Part shown: one piece after another, positions 10,055 through 20,000 of the stretch
Layout of the letters: the number at the start of each line of letters is the position of its first letter
How positions within the stretch are numbered: position 1 is the first letter of the stretch
From: Panulirus ornatus
Taxonomy: Eukaryota > Arthropoda > Malacostraca > Decapoda > Palinuridae
Direction of reading: 5' to 3'
Length of the DNA stretch: 64,000 bases
NCBI RefSeq assembly: GCF_036320965.1
Contig: NC_092249.1
Coordinates: 181,614-245,613 of the forward strand
Translations under genes and position numbers: made by a program
Notes under the pieces: model-generated
Told to the model about the DNA's origin: nothing
Database searches by the model: none
What the model saw: only the letters and a program-made list of their open reading frames with translations

Positions 10055-12091
10055 GGAGGTCAAGAGAAAGGTGCAAGAGGTGAAAAAAAGGGCAAATGAG
10101 AGTTGGGGTGAGAGAGCATCATTAAATTTTAGGGAGAATAAAAAGATGTTCTGGAAGGAGGTAAATAAAGTGCGTAAGACAAGGGAGCAAATGGGAACTT
10201 CAGTGAAGGGCGCAAATGGGGAGATGATAACAAGTAGTGGTGATGTGAGAAGGAGATGGAGTGAGTATTTTGAAGGTTTGTTGAATGTGTTTGATGATAG
10301 AGTGGCAGATATAGGGTGTTTTGGTCGAGGTGGTGTGCAAAGTGAGAGGGTTAGGGAAAATGATTTGGTAAGCAGAGAAGAGGTAGTAAAAGCTTTGCGG
10401 AAGATGAAAGCCGGCAAGGCAGCAGGTTTGGATGGTATTGCAGTGGAATTTATTAAAAAAGGGGGTGACTGTATTGTTGACTGGTTGGTAAGGTTATTTA
10501 ATATATGTATGACTCATGGTGAGGTGCCTGAGGACTGGCGGAATGCGTGCATAGTGCCATTGTACAAAGGCAAAGGGGATAAGAGTGAGTGCTCAAATTA
10601 CAGAGGTATAAGTTTGTTGAGTATTCCTGGTAAATTATATGGGAGGGTATTGATTGAGAGGGTGAAGGCATGTACAGAGCATCAGATTGGGGAAGAGCAG
10701 TGTGGTTTCAGAAGTGGTAGAGGATGTGTGGATCAGGTGTTTGCTTTGAAGAATGTATGTGAGAAATACTTAGAAAAGCAAATGGATTTGTATGTAGCAT
10801 TTATGGATCTGGAGAAGGCATATGATAGAGTTGATAGAGATGCTCTGTGGAAGGTACTAAGAATATATGGTGTGGGAGGCAAGTTGTTAGAAGCAGTGAA
10901 AAGTTTTTATCGAGGATGTAAGGCATGTGTACGTGTAGGAAGAGAGGAAAGTGATTGGTTCTCAGTGAATGTAGGTTTGCGGCAGGGGTGTGTGATGTCT
11001 CCATGGTTGTTTAATTTGTTTATGGATGGGGTTGTTAGGGAGGTGAATGCAAGAGGTTTGGAAAGAGGGGCAAGTATGAAGTCTGTTGGGGATGAGAGAG
11101 CTTGGGAAGCGAGTCAGTTGTTGTTCACTGAAGATACAGCGCTGGTGGCTGATTCATGTGAGAAACTGCAGAAGCTGGTGACTGAGTTTGGTAAAGTGTG
11201 TGAAAGAAGAAAGTTAAGAGTAAATGTGAATAAGAGCAAGGTTATTAGGTACAGTAGGGTTGAGGGTCAAGTCAATTGGGAGGTGAGTTTGAATGGAGAA
11301 AAACTGGAGGAAGTAAAGTGTTTTAGATATCTGGGAGTGGATCTAGCAGCGGATGGAACCATGGAAGCGGAAGTGGATCATAGGATGGGGGAGGGGGCGA
11401 AAATTCTGGGAGCTTTGAAGAATGTGTGGAAGTCGAGAACATTATCTCGGAAAGCAAAAATGAGTATGTTTGAAGGAATAGTGGTTCCAACAATGTTGTA
11501 TGGTTGCGAGGCGTGGGCTATGGATAGAGTTGTGCGCAGGAGGATGGATGTGCTGGAAATGAGATGTTTGAGGACAATGTGTGGTGTGAGGTGGTTTGAT
11601 CGAGTAAGTAACGTAAGGGTAAGAGAGATGTGTGGAAATAAAAAGAGCGTGGTTGAGAGAGCAGAAGAGGGTGTTTTGAAATGGTTTGGGCACATGGAGA
11701 GAATGAGTGAGGAAAGATTGACCAAGAGGATATATGTGTCGGAGGTGGAGGGAACAAGGAGAAGAGGGAGACCAAATTGGAGGTGGAAAGATGGAGTGAA
11801 AAAGATTTTGTGTGATCGGGGCCTGAACATGCAGGAGGGTGAAAGGAGGGCAAGGAATAGAGTGAATTGGAGCGATGTGGTATACCGGGGTTGACGTGCT
11901 GTCAGTGGATTGAATCAAGGCATGTGAAGCGTCTGGGGTAAACCATGGAAAGCTGTGTAGGTATGTATATTTGCTTGTGTGGACGTATGTATATACATGT
12001 GTATGGGGGTGGGTTGGGCCATTTCTTTCGTCTGTTTCCTTGCGCTACCTCGCAAACGCTGGAGACAGTGGCAAAAAAAAAAAAAAAAAAA
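10055..12091 (+). mobile_element. RTE-like LINE, 5'-truncated sense copy
   Basis: Sense copy starting in the basic linker (GACAGGAGGTCAAGAG), carrying an uninterrupted 607-aa RT frame, the short 3'UTR and a 19-bp A tail at 12073-12091. It ends directly against another LINE 3' fragment with no intervening unique DNA. Confidence 0.9.
10071..11894 (+). CDS. LINE reverse transcriptase fragment, 607 aa, catalytic box altered
   Basis: Open frame for the RT and C-terminal domain of the RTE-like LINE. In order: basic linker (residues 1-120), KAGKAAGLDGIAVEFIKKG, KGKGDKSECSNYRGISLL, QCGFRSGRGCVDQVFAL, motif [16 protein letters not shown], motif [11 protein letters not shown], motif [17 protein letters not shown], then the Cys/Trp-containing C-terminal region ending [10 protein letters not shown]. 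The catalytic FADD box reads FTED (11124-11135), replacing the first metal-binding Asp by Glu and Ala by Thr, so I infer it cannot polymerise. The start Met is an internal residue; the endonuclease domain is absent. Confidence 0.85.
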   Translation: MQEVKKRANESWGERASLNFRENKKMFWKEVNKVRKTREQMGTSVKGANGEMITSSGDVRRRWSEYFEGLLNVFDDRVADIGCFGRGGVQSERVRENDLVSREEVVKALRKMKAGKAAGLDGIAVEFIKKGGDCIVDWLVRLFNICMTHGEVPEDWRNACIVPLYKGKGDKSECSNYRGISLLSIPGKLYGRVLIERVKACTEHQIGEEQCGFRSGRGCVDQVFALKNVCEKYLEKQMDLYVAFMDLEKAYDRVDRDALWKVLRIYGVGGKLLEAVKSFYRGCKACVRVGREESDWFSVNVGLRQGCVMSPWLFNLFMDGVVREVNARGLERGASMKSVGDERAWEASQLLFTEDTALVADSCEKLQKLVTEFGKVCERRKLRVNVNKSKVIRYSRVEGQVNWEVSLNGEKLEEVKCFRYLGVDLAADGTMEAEVDHRMGEGAKILGALKNVWKSRTLSRKAKMSMFEGIVVPTMLYGCEAWAMDRVVRRRMDVLEMRCLRTMCGVRWFDRVSNVRVREMCGNKKSVVERAEEGVLKWFGHMERMSEERLTKRIYVSEVEGTRRRGRPNWRWKDGVKKILCDRGLNMQEGERRARNRVNWSDVVYRG

Positions 12092-12335
12092 TAGAGTGAA
12101 TTGGAGCGATGTGGTATACCGGGGTTGACGTGCTGTCAGTGGATTGAATCAAGGCATGTGAAGCGTCTGGGGTAAACCATGGAAATCTGTGTAGGTATGT
12201 ATATTTGCGTGTGTGGACGTATGTATATACATGTGTATGGGGGTGGGTTGGGCCATTTCTTTCGTCTGTTTCCTTGCACTACCTCGCAAACGCGGGAGAC
12301 AGCGACAAAGCAAAAAAAAAAAAAAAAAAAAAAAA
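12092..12335 (+). mobile_element. LINE 3'UTR-only copy
   Basis: Begins 20-odd bases before the LINE stop codon ([11 protein letters not shown] region) and contains only the short 3'UTR with the TTGCACTACCTCGCAAACGC tail motif and about 24 A residues. It follows the preceding LINE's A tail directly. Confidence 0.85.
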
Positions 12336-12345
12336 TATATATATA

Positions 12346-13149
12346 TGCAGTGTGTTGTGGATGAGAGAGCTTGGGAAGTGAGTCAGTTGTTGTTCGCTGA
12401 TGATACAACACTGGTGGCTGATTCATGTGAGAAACTGCAGAAGCAGGTGACTGAGTTTGGTAAAGTGTGTGAAAGAAGAAAGCTGAGAGTAAATGTGAAT
12501 AAGAGCAAGGTTATTAAGTACAGTATGGTTGAGGGACAAGTCAATTGGGAGGTAAGTTTGAATGGAGAAAAACTGAAGGAAGTGACGTGTTTTAGATATC
12601 TGGGAGTGGATTTGGCAGCGGATGGATCCATGGAAGCGGAAGTGAATCATAGGGTGGGGGAGGGGACGAAAGTTCTGGGAGCGTTGAAGAATGTGTGGAA
12701 GTCGAGAACATTATCTCGGAAAGCAAAAATGGGTATGTTTGAAGGACTGGTGGTTCCAACAATATTATAAGGTTGCGAGGCATGGGCTATGGATAGAGTT
12801 GAGCGGATGAGGATGGATGTGCTGGAAATGAGATGTTTGAGGACAATATGTGGTGTGAGGTGGTTTGATCAAGTAAGTAATAATAGGGTAAGAGAGATGT
12901 GTGGTAATAAAAAAGAGTGTGGTTGGGAGAGCAGAAGAGGGTGTTTTGAAATGGTTTGGTCACATGGAGAGAATGAGTGAGGAAAGATTGACCAAGAGGA
13001 TATATGTGTCAGAGGTGGAGGGAACGAGAAGTGGGAAACCAAATTGGAGGTGGAAAGATGGAGTGAAAAAGATTTTGAGTGATCGGGGCCTGAACATGCA
13101 GGAGGGTGAAAGGCGTGCAAGGAATAGAGTGAATTGGAACGATGTGGTA
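12346..13149 (+). mobile_element. RTE-like LINE C-terminal fragment, broken
   Basis: Sense fragment beginning just upstream of FADD ([20 protein letters not shown]) and running to the last codons (NRVNWNDVV). A TAA at 12768 replaces a Tyr codon, and an extra base in the AAAAAAG run near 12910 shifts the frame. The 3'UTR is missing; a TA tract and a SINE follow. Confidence 0.85.
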
Positions 13150-13167
13150 ATATATATAATATATATA

Positions 13168-13198
<31 letters not shown>
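13150..13198. repeat. (TA)n tract 5' of SINE
   Basis: TA-rich tract with AATA interruptions, directly before the SINE head as in other SINE copies. Confidence 0.85.
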
Positions 13199-13202
<4 letters not shown>

Positions 13203-13430
13203 CGGGGATAGGGGAGAAAGAATACTTCCCACATATTCCCTCCGTGTCGTTAAAGGCAACTAAAAGGGAGGGAGCGAGGGGCTGAAAATCCTCCCCTCTC
13301 ATTTTTTTTTAGTTTTCCAAAAGAAGGAATGGAGGGGGGCCGGGTGGGGATGTTCCCTCAGAGGCCTAGCCCTCTGTTCTTAACACTACCTCGCCAACAT
13401 GGGAAATGGCGAATAGTATGAAAAAAAATA
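13199..13430 (+). mobile_element. SINE-like element, copy 4 (sense)
   Basis: Head CCCCGGGGATAGGGGAGAA at 13200-13218, middle TTTTCCAAAAGAAGGAAT, shared tail ACTACCTCGCCAACATGGGA near 13384-13403 and A-rich end. A small TA tract follows. No ORF. Confidence 0.78.
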
Positions 13431-13746
13431 TATATATATGTTGATAACCAAAAGTAGAAATGGTTATAGAAAAATACTAATTAATGTGCATCTCTATGTC
13501 CTTACTGAAACATATCTTTTTACAATTTATTCAACAGTTTAGAAACCTCAGAGGGAGGAATGCTTCAGAAAAGGTTAAGAACCTATGTTCTATACCATTC
13601 TGTATTGACTTTAGTGCATATGTCTATAAATTGTATAATTTGTGTGTACCCTAATGCATAATTAGACATTTTCTATGATTACTGAATAAAATCTACCAGT
13701 TATCATAAAAGTTGTAGTCTGTATACAGGTATATTCTGCTCAAATA
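13431..13746. other. Unique flank of the longest LINE
   Basis: About 315 bp of non-repeat sequence between the SINE and the 930-aa LINE. It recurs with indels at 22320-22620 and exactly at 27120-27439, which shows that these three LINE loci are copies of one locus rather than three independent insertions. Confidence 0.7.
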
Positions 13747-16539
13747 ATGAAGTCAGGGGTTAGTGAGAGGACAAGAGCAAGGGAAGGAGTAGCAATACTC
13801 CTGAAACAGGAGTTGTGGGAGTATGTGATAGAATGTAAGAAAGTAAATTCTCGATTAATATGGGTAAAATTGAAAGTTGATGGAGAGAGGTGGGTGATTA
13901 TTGGTGCATATGCACCTGGGCATGAGAAGAAGAAAGATCATGAGAGGCAAGTGTTTTGGGAGCAGCTAAATGAGTGTGTTAGCGGTTTTGATGCACGAGA
14001 CCGGGTTATAGTGATGGGTGATTTGAATGCAAAGGTGAGTAATGTGGCAGTTGAGGGAATAATTGGTATGCATGGGGTGTTCAGTGTTGTAAATGGAAAT
14101 GGTGAAGAGCTTGTAGATTTATGTGCTGAAAAAGGACTGATGATTGGGAATACCTGGTTTAAAAAGCGAGATATACATAAGTATACTTATGTAAGTAGGA
14201 GAGATGGCCAGAGAGCATTATTGGATTACGTGTTAATTGACAGGCGTGCGAAAGAGAGACTTTTGGATGTCAATGTGCTGAGAGGTGCAACTGGAGGGAT
14301 GTCTGATCATTATCTTGTGGAGGCTAAGGTGAAGATTAGTATGGGTTTTCAGAAAAGAAGAGTGAATGTTGGGGTGAAGAAGGTGGTGAGAGTAAGTGAG
14401 CTTGGGAAGGAGACCGGTGTGAAGAAGTATCAGGAGAGACTGTGTACAGAATGGAAAAAGGTGAGAACAATGGAAGTAAGGGGAGTGGGGGAGGAATGGG
14501 ATGTATTTAGGGAATCAGTGATGGATTGCGCAAAAGATGCTTGTGGCATGAGAAGAGTGGGAGGTGGGCTGTTTAGAAAGGGTAGTGAGTGGTGGGATGA
14601 AGAAGTAAGAGTATTAGTGAAAGAGAAGAGAGAGGCATTTGGACGATTTTTGCAGGGAAAAAATGCAATTGAGTGGGAGAAGTATAAAAGAAAGAGACAG
14701 GAGGTCAAGAGAAAGGTGCAAGAGGTGAAAAAAAGGGCAAATGAGAGTTGGGGTGAGAGACTATCAGTAAATTTTAGGGAGAATAAAAAGATGTTCTGGA
14801 AGGAGGTAAATAGGGTGCGTAAGACAAGGGAGCAAATGGGAACTTCAGTGAAGGGCGTAAATGGGGAGGTGATAACAAGTAGTGGTGATGTGAGAAGGAG
14901 ATGGAATGAGTATTTTGAAGGTTTGTTGAATGTGTCTGATGACAGAGTGGCAGATATAGGGTGTTTGGGTCGAGGTGGTGTGCAAAGTGAGAGGGTTAGG
15001 GAAAATGATTTGGTAAACAGAGAAGAGGTAGTAAAAGCTTTGCGGAAGATGAAAGCCGGCAAGGCAGCAGGTTTGGATGGTATTGCAGTGGAATTTATTA
15101 AAAAAGGGGGTGACTGTATTGTTGACTGGTTGGTAAGGTTATTTAATGTATGTATGACTCATGGTGAGGTGCCTGAGGATTGGCGGAATGCGTGCATAGT
15201 GCCATTGTACAAAGGCAAAGGGGATAAGAGTGAGTGCTCAAATTACAGAGGTATAAGTTTGTTGAGTATTCCTGGTAAATTATATGGGAGGGTATTGATT
15301 GAGAGGGTGAAGGCATGTACAGAGCATCAGATTGGGGAAGAGCAGTGTGGTTTCAGAAGTGGTAGAGGATGTGTGGATCAGGTGTTTGCTTTGAAGAATG
15401 TATGTGAGAAATACTTAGAAAAGCAAATGGATTTGTATGTAGCATTTATGGATCTGGAGAAGGCATATGATAGAGTTGATAGAGATGCTCTGTGGAAGGT
15501 ATTAAGAATATATGGTGTGGGAGGCAAGTTGTTAGAAGCAGTGAAAAGTTTTTATCGAGGATGTAAGGCATGTGTACGTGTAGGAAGAGAGGAAAGTGAT
15601 TGGTTCTCAGTGAATGTAGGTTTGCGGCAGGGGTGTGTGATGTCTCCATGGTTGTTTAATTTGTTTATGGATGGGGTTGTTAGGGAGGTAAATGCAAGAG
15701 TCTTGGAAAGAGGGGCAAGTATGAAGTCTGTTGGGGATGAGAGAGCTTGGGAAGTGAGTCAGTTGTTGTTCGCTGATGATACAGCGCTGGTGGCGGATTC
15801 ATGTGAGAAACTGCAGAAGCTGGTGACGGAGTTTGGTAAAGTGTGTGGAAGAAGAAAGTTAAGAGTAAATGTGAATAAGAGCAAGGTTATTAGGTACAGT
15901 AGGGTTGAGGGTCAAGTCAATTGGGAGGTGAGTTTGAATGGTGAAAAACTGGAGGAAGTGAAGTGTTTTAGATATCTGGGAGTGGATCTGTCAGCGGATG
16001 GAACCATGGAAGCGGAAGTGGATCATAGGGTGGGGGAGGGGGCGAAAATTTTGGGAGCCTTGAAAAATGTGTGGAAGTCGAGAACATTATCCCGGAAAGC
16101 AAAAATGGGTATGTTTGAAGGAATAGTAGTTCCAACAATGTTGTATGGTTGCGAGGCGTGGGCTATGGATAGAGTTGTGCGCAGGAGGATGGATGTGCTG
16201 GAAATGAGATGTTTGAGGACAATGTGTGGTGTGAGGTGGTTTGATCGAGTAAGTAACGTAAGGGTAAGAGAGATGTGTGGAAATAAAAAGAGCGTGGTTG
16301 AGAGAGCAGAAGAGGGTGTTTTAAAATGGTTTGGGCACATGGAGAGAATGAGTGAGGAAAGATTGACCAAGAGGATATATGTGTCGGAGGTGGAGGGAAC
16401 GAGGAGAAGAGGGAGACCAAATTGGAGGTGGAAAGATGGAGTGAAAAAGATTTTGTGTGATCGGGGCCTGAACATGCAGGAGGGTGAAAGGAGGGCAAGG
16501 AATAGAGTGAATTGGAGCGATGTGGTATACAGGGGTTGA
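13747..16539 (+). CDS. LINE endonuclease-reverse transcriptase, 930 aa
   Basis: Polyprotein of an RTE-like non-LTR retrotransposon that nicks target DNA and copies its RNA into the nick. Visible domains: C-terminal part of an APE-type endonuclease (GAYAPG near 53-58, MGDLNAKVS 90-98, LDYVLIDRR 159-167, SDHYLVEAKV 186-195); basic linker (about 280-400); RT with motif A DLEKAYDRV (569-577), motif B GLRQG (625-629), intact FADD (675-678), NVNKSKVI and FRYLGVDL; C-terminal domain with YGCEAWAM and [14 protein letters not shown]. The first Met is an internal residue: the endonuclease N-terminus with its conserved Asn and Glu is missing. No ORF1 is present. RTE-like assignment rests on the single APE-RT frame and C-terminal pattern; a near relative is possible. 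Confidence 0.9.
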   Translation: MKSGVSERTRAREGVAILLKQELWEYVIECKKVNSRLIWVKLKVDGERWVIIGAYAPGHEKKKDHERQVFWEQLNECVSGFDARDRVIVMGDLNAKVSNVAVEGIIGMHGVFSVVNGNGEELVDLCAEKGLMIGNTWFKKRDIHKYTYVSRRDGQRALLDYVLIDRRAKERLLDVNVLRGATGGMSDHYLVEAKVKISMGFQKRRVNVGVKKVVRVSELGKETGVKKYQERLCTEWKKVRTMEVRGVGEEWDVFRESVMDCAKDACGMRRVGGGLFRKGSEWWDEEVRVLVKEKREAFGRFLQGKNAIEWEKYKRKRQEVKRKVQEVKKRANESWGERLSVNFRENKKMFWKEVNRVRKTREQMGTSVKGVNGEVITSSGDVRRRWNEYFEGLLNVSDDRVADIGCLGRGGVQSERVRENDLVNREEVVKALRKMKAGKAAGLDGIAVEFIKKGGDCIVDWLVRLFNVCMTHGEVPEDWRNACIVPLYKGKGDKSECSNYRGISLLSIPGKLYGRVLIERVKACTEHQIGEEQCGFRSGRGCVDQVFALKNVCEKYLEKQMDLYVAFMDLEKAYDRVDRDALWKVLRIYGVGGKLLEAVKSFYRGCKACVRVGREESDWFSVNVGLRQGCVMSPWLFNLFMDGVVREVNARVLERGASMKSVGDERAWEVSQLLFADDTALVADSCEKLQKLVTEFGKVCGRRKLRVNVNKSKVIRYSRVEGQVNWEVSLNGEKLEEVKCFRYLGVDLSADGTMEAEVDHRVGEGAKILGALKNVWKSRTLSRKAKMGMFEGIVVPTMLYGCEAWAMDRVVRRRMDVLEMRCLRTMCGVRWFDRVSNVRVREMCGNKKSVVERAEEGVLKWFGHMERMSEERLTKRIYVSEVEGTRRRGRPNWRWKDGVKKILCDRGLNMQEGERRARNRVNWSDVVYRG

Positions 16540-16759
16540 CGTGCTGTCAGTGGATTGAATCAAGGCATGTGAAGCGTCCGGGGTAAACCATGGAAAGCTG
16601 TGTAGGTATGTATATTTGTGTGTGTGGACGTGTGTATGTACATGTGTATGGGGGGGGTTGGGCCATTTCTTTCGTCTGTTTCCTTGCGCTACCTCGCAAA
16701 CACGGGAGACAGGGGAGACAGCGACAAAGTATAAAAAAAAAAAAAAAAAAAAAAAATTA
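13747..16759 (+). mobile_element. RTE-like LINE, most complete young copy
   Basis: Sense LINE with a 930-aa ORF, a short 3'UTR (16540-16732) carrying the TTGCGCTACCTCGCAAAC tail motif, and 27 A residues. It is 5'-truncated inside the endonuclease domain: an older copy at 38750-39300 shows additional endonuclease sequence upstream. TATATTCTG just before the 5' end and TATATTTTG just after the A tail may be an imperfect target-site duplication. Its lack of stops or frameshifts suggests recent insertion. Confidence 0.92.
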
Positions 16760-16888
16760 TATTTTGATTATTGCATAGGGAATCATACAACAAAAGCCAT
16801 CTTATATGTTTACATCAAACAATACCTAAACATGGGAGGACTTTTACAAGCACCTACTATATCTGCCTTGCAACTGGTACTTCTTTTC
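16760..16888. other. Unique flank 3' of the longest LINE
   Basis: Short non-repeat stretch after the A tail; an exact counterpart is at about 30441-30575. Confidence 0.7.
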
Positions 16889-17006
16889 TTTTTCTTTCAT
16901 ACTATTCGCCATTTCCCGCGATAGCGAGGTAGCATTAAGAACAGAGGAATGGGCCTTTGAGGGAATATCCTCACCTGACCCCCTTCTCTGTTCCTTGTTT
17001 TGGAAG

Positions 17007-17035
<29 letters not shown>
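16889..17035 (-). mobile_element. SINE-like element, copy 5, cut at an A tract
   Basis: Antisense SINE from its tail (CATACTATTCGCCATTTCCC) to TTGTTTTGGAAG and an A run of about 32. The sequence then jumps to an antisense LINE instead of the rest of the SINE. The counterpart at 30575-30750 continues normally as GAGGGGAGGATTTCCAGCC, so this copy ends at a suspicious junction. Confidence 0.75.
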
Positions 17036-17037
<2 letters not shown>

Positions 17038-20000
17038 ACTCTCTTCTGCTCTCTCAACCACGCCTCTTTTTATTTCCACAACATCTCTCTTACCCATTAC
17101 ATTTCTTACTCAATTCAACCACCTACACCCACATTTCCTCAAAAACATCTCATTTCCAGCACTCCACCCTCCTGCGCTAAACTCTATCCATCGCCCACAC
17201 CTCGCAACCATAAAAACAGTGTTGGATCCACCATTCCTTCAAACATAAACCATTTTTGCTTTCCGAGTAATGTTCTCGGACTCCACACATTCTTATGGCT
17301 CCTGGATTTTCACCCCCTCCCCTCCACCCTATGTTTCATTTCCGCTTCCATGGTTCCAGCCACTGCCAGATGTTACTCCAGTATATCTAAAACTACTTTA
17401 CTGTGCCTACAGTTTTTCTCATTCACAAACGTACCTCCAATTGACTTGTCCCTCAACCCTACGTACCTAATAACCTTGGCTCTTATTTACATTTACTCTT
17501 AACCTTTCTTCTTTATCACACTTTACCAAAAATCAGTCACCAGCTTCGGCAGTTTTCCCCTTTGTGGAATCAGCCACCAGCGCCTATATTCTCCGCAAAC
17601 AACAACTGACCTCACTTCCAAGCTCTCTATCCCACAGACTTCATACTTGGCCCCTCTTTCCAAAACCTCTTGCATTCACCTCCCTAACAACCCAATCCTT
17701 AAACAAATTAAACACATGGAGAAACACAAACCCCTGCGCAAACCTACTCATTCACTGAGAACTAATCACTTTCTCTTTCTACATGTACACTGCCATACAT
17801 CCTTAGTAAAAACTTTTCACTGCTTCTAACAACTTTCCTCCCACACCATTTAATCTTAATACCTTCACAGAGCATCTACTATTAACTCTATCATATGCCT
17901 TCTCTAAAGCCATAAATGCTAATACAAATCCATTTGCTTTTGCTAAGTATTTTCTCAGTTTACATTCTCAGAGAAAACACCTGATCCACACATCCTCTAC
18001 CACTTCTGAAACCACACTGGCTTCCCTAATCTGATGCTATGTCCATGCCTTCACCCTCTCAATCAATACCATCCCATATAATTACCCTCAGATACTCAAC
18101 AAACTTAGACCTCTGTAATTTAGAGCCAACTCACTCTTATCCCGTTGCTTTGTACAATGGCCTATGCACGCATTCCGCACCAATCCTCAGGAAACCTCAC
18201 TGAATCATACATATATTAAATTACTTACAACCAGTCAACAACAGTCACCCCTCTTTAATTAAAGTCACTGCAATACCATCCCAACCTGTTGATCTTGACG
18301 GCTTTCATCTTCCGAAAGCTTTTATACCTCTTCTCTATTTACCAAATCATTTTCTTAAACCTCTCACTTTGCACTCCACCTGACCAAAATCACCCTATAT
18401 CTGCCACTCTATCATCAAAAAACACATTCAACAAACCTTCAAACTACCTTTCACTCCTCTCCTTTCACATCACCACTACTTGTTATCAACTCCCCATTAG
18501 CCCCTTCATCTGAAAGTTCCCATTTTCTCCCCTGTCTTACGCACTTTATTTACCTCCTTCAGAAAATCCTTTTATTCTCCCTAAAATTTGATGATATCTC
18601 TCACCCCAACCTCATTTGCCTTCTTTTTCACCTCTTGCACCTTTCTCTTGATTCCTCCTTGGTTTCTTTCTTTTATAAATCTCCCACTCATTTGCATTTT
18701 TTCCCTGCAAAAATCGGTCATCCAAATGCCTTCTCTTCTCTTTCACTAAATCTTACTTTTCATCACCACCACTCACTACCCTTTCTAATCAATATAATAT
18801 TGACAGGAGGTCAGAGAAAAGGTGCAACGAGGTGGAAAAAACGGGCAAATGAGAGTTGGGGTGAGAGAGCTCATTAAATTTTAGGGAGAAGAAAAAAGTT
18901 GTTCTGGAAGGAGTAAAAAAGTGCGTAAGACAAGGGAGCAAATGGGAACTTCAGTGAAGGGTGCAATATGGGAGATGATATCAAGTCGTGGTGATGTGAG
19001 AAGGAGATGGAGCTGGAGTGAGTATTTTGAAGGTTTGTAGTATTGTGTTTGTATTGATAGAGGGCAGATATAGGGTGTTTTTGGTCGAGGTGGTGTGCAA
19101 AGTGGAGGGTTAGGGAATGATTTTTGGTAAGCAGGAAGAGGTAGTAAAAGTTTGCGGAAGATGAAAGCCGGCAAGGCAGCAGGTTTGGATGGGATGGTAT
19201 ATTGCAGTGGAATTATTAAAAAAGGGGGTGACTTTATTGTTGACTGGTTGGTAAGGTTATTTAATATATGTATGGAATTTCTGGTGAGGTTGCCCGGAGG
19301 ACTGGCGAGAGATATGCGTGCTTAGTGCCTTTGTACAGAAGGCAAGGGGGATATTGAGTGAGTGCTCAAATTACAGAGGTATAAAGTTTGTTGAGTATTC
19401 CTGGTAAATTATATGGGTGGGTATTGATTGAGAGGGTGAAGCATGTACAGAGCTTCTGAGGGGGAGAGCAGTGGTGGTTTCAGATGAGTGTAGAGGTGTG
19501 TGGATCAGGTGTTTGCTTTGAATGAATGTATGTGAGAAAATACTTAGAAAAGCAAATGGATTTGTATGTAGCATTTCTGGAATCTGGAGATGGCATATGA
19601 TAGAGTTGATTGAGATGCTCTGTGGAAGGTACTAAGATATATGGATTGTGGGAGGCCAGTTATTTGTTAGAAGCAGTGAAAAGTTTTTACTCGAGGATGT
19701 AAGGCATGTTGTACGTGTAGGAAGAGAGGAAAGTGATTGGTTCTCAGTGAATGGTAGGTTTGCGGCAGGGGTGTGTGATGTCTCTCATGGTGGTTTATTT
19801 GTTTATGGATGGGGTTGCTAGGAAGTGATTGCAAGAAGAGTTTGGGAAAAGGGGGCAAGTAATAAGAAGTCTGTTGGGGATGGAGAGAGCTTGGAAGGTG
19901 TCAGTTGTTGTTCACTGAAGATAACAAGCGTGTGGTGGCAGATTCATGTGAGAAACTGCAGAAGCTGGTGACTGAGAGTTTGTAAAGTGTGTGGAAAGAA

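Noticed and set aside
10037..10055. L4/L5 head-to-head pair as twin-primed single insertion
   Set aside because: Both arms contain the RT and their own 3'UTR; twin priming would split one element, not give two overlapping copies.
13747..13749. ATG at 13747 as the genuine start of the LINE protein
   Set aside because: The older copy at 38750-39300 shows endonuclease sequence upstream of this point; the ATG is fortuitous at a 5' truncation boundary.
14430..15062. Recurring antisense ORFs of 111, 150, 158 and 210 aa across LINE copies
   Set aside because: They recur because the LINE sense strand is conserved in every copy; codon bias of the sense frame leaves the antisense frames open. No start context or domain supports translation.
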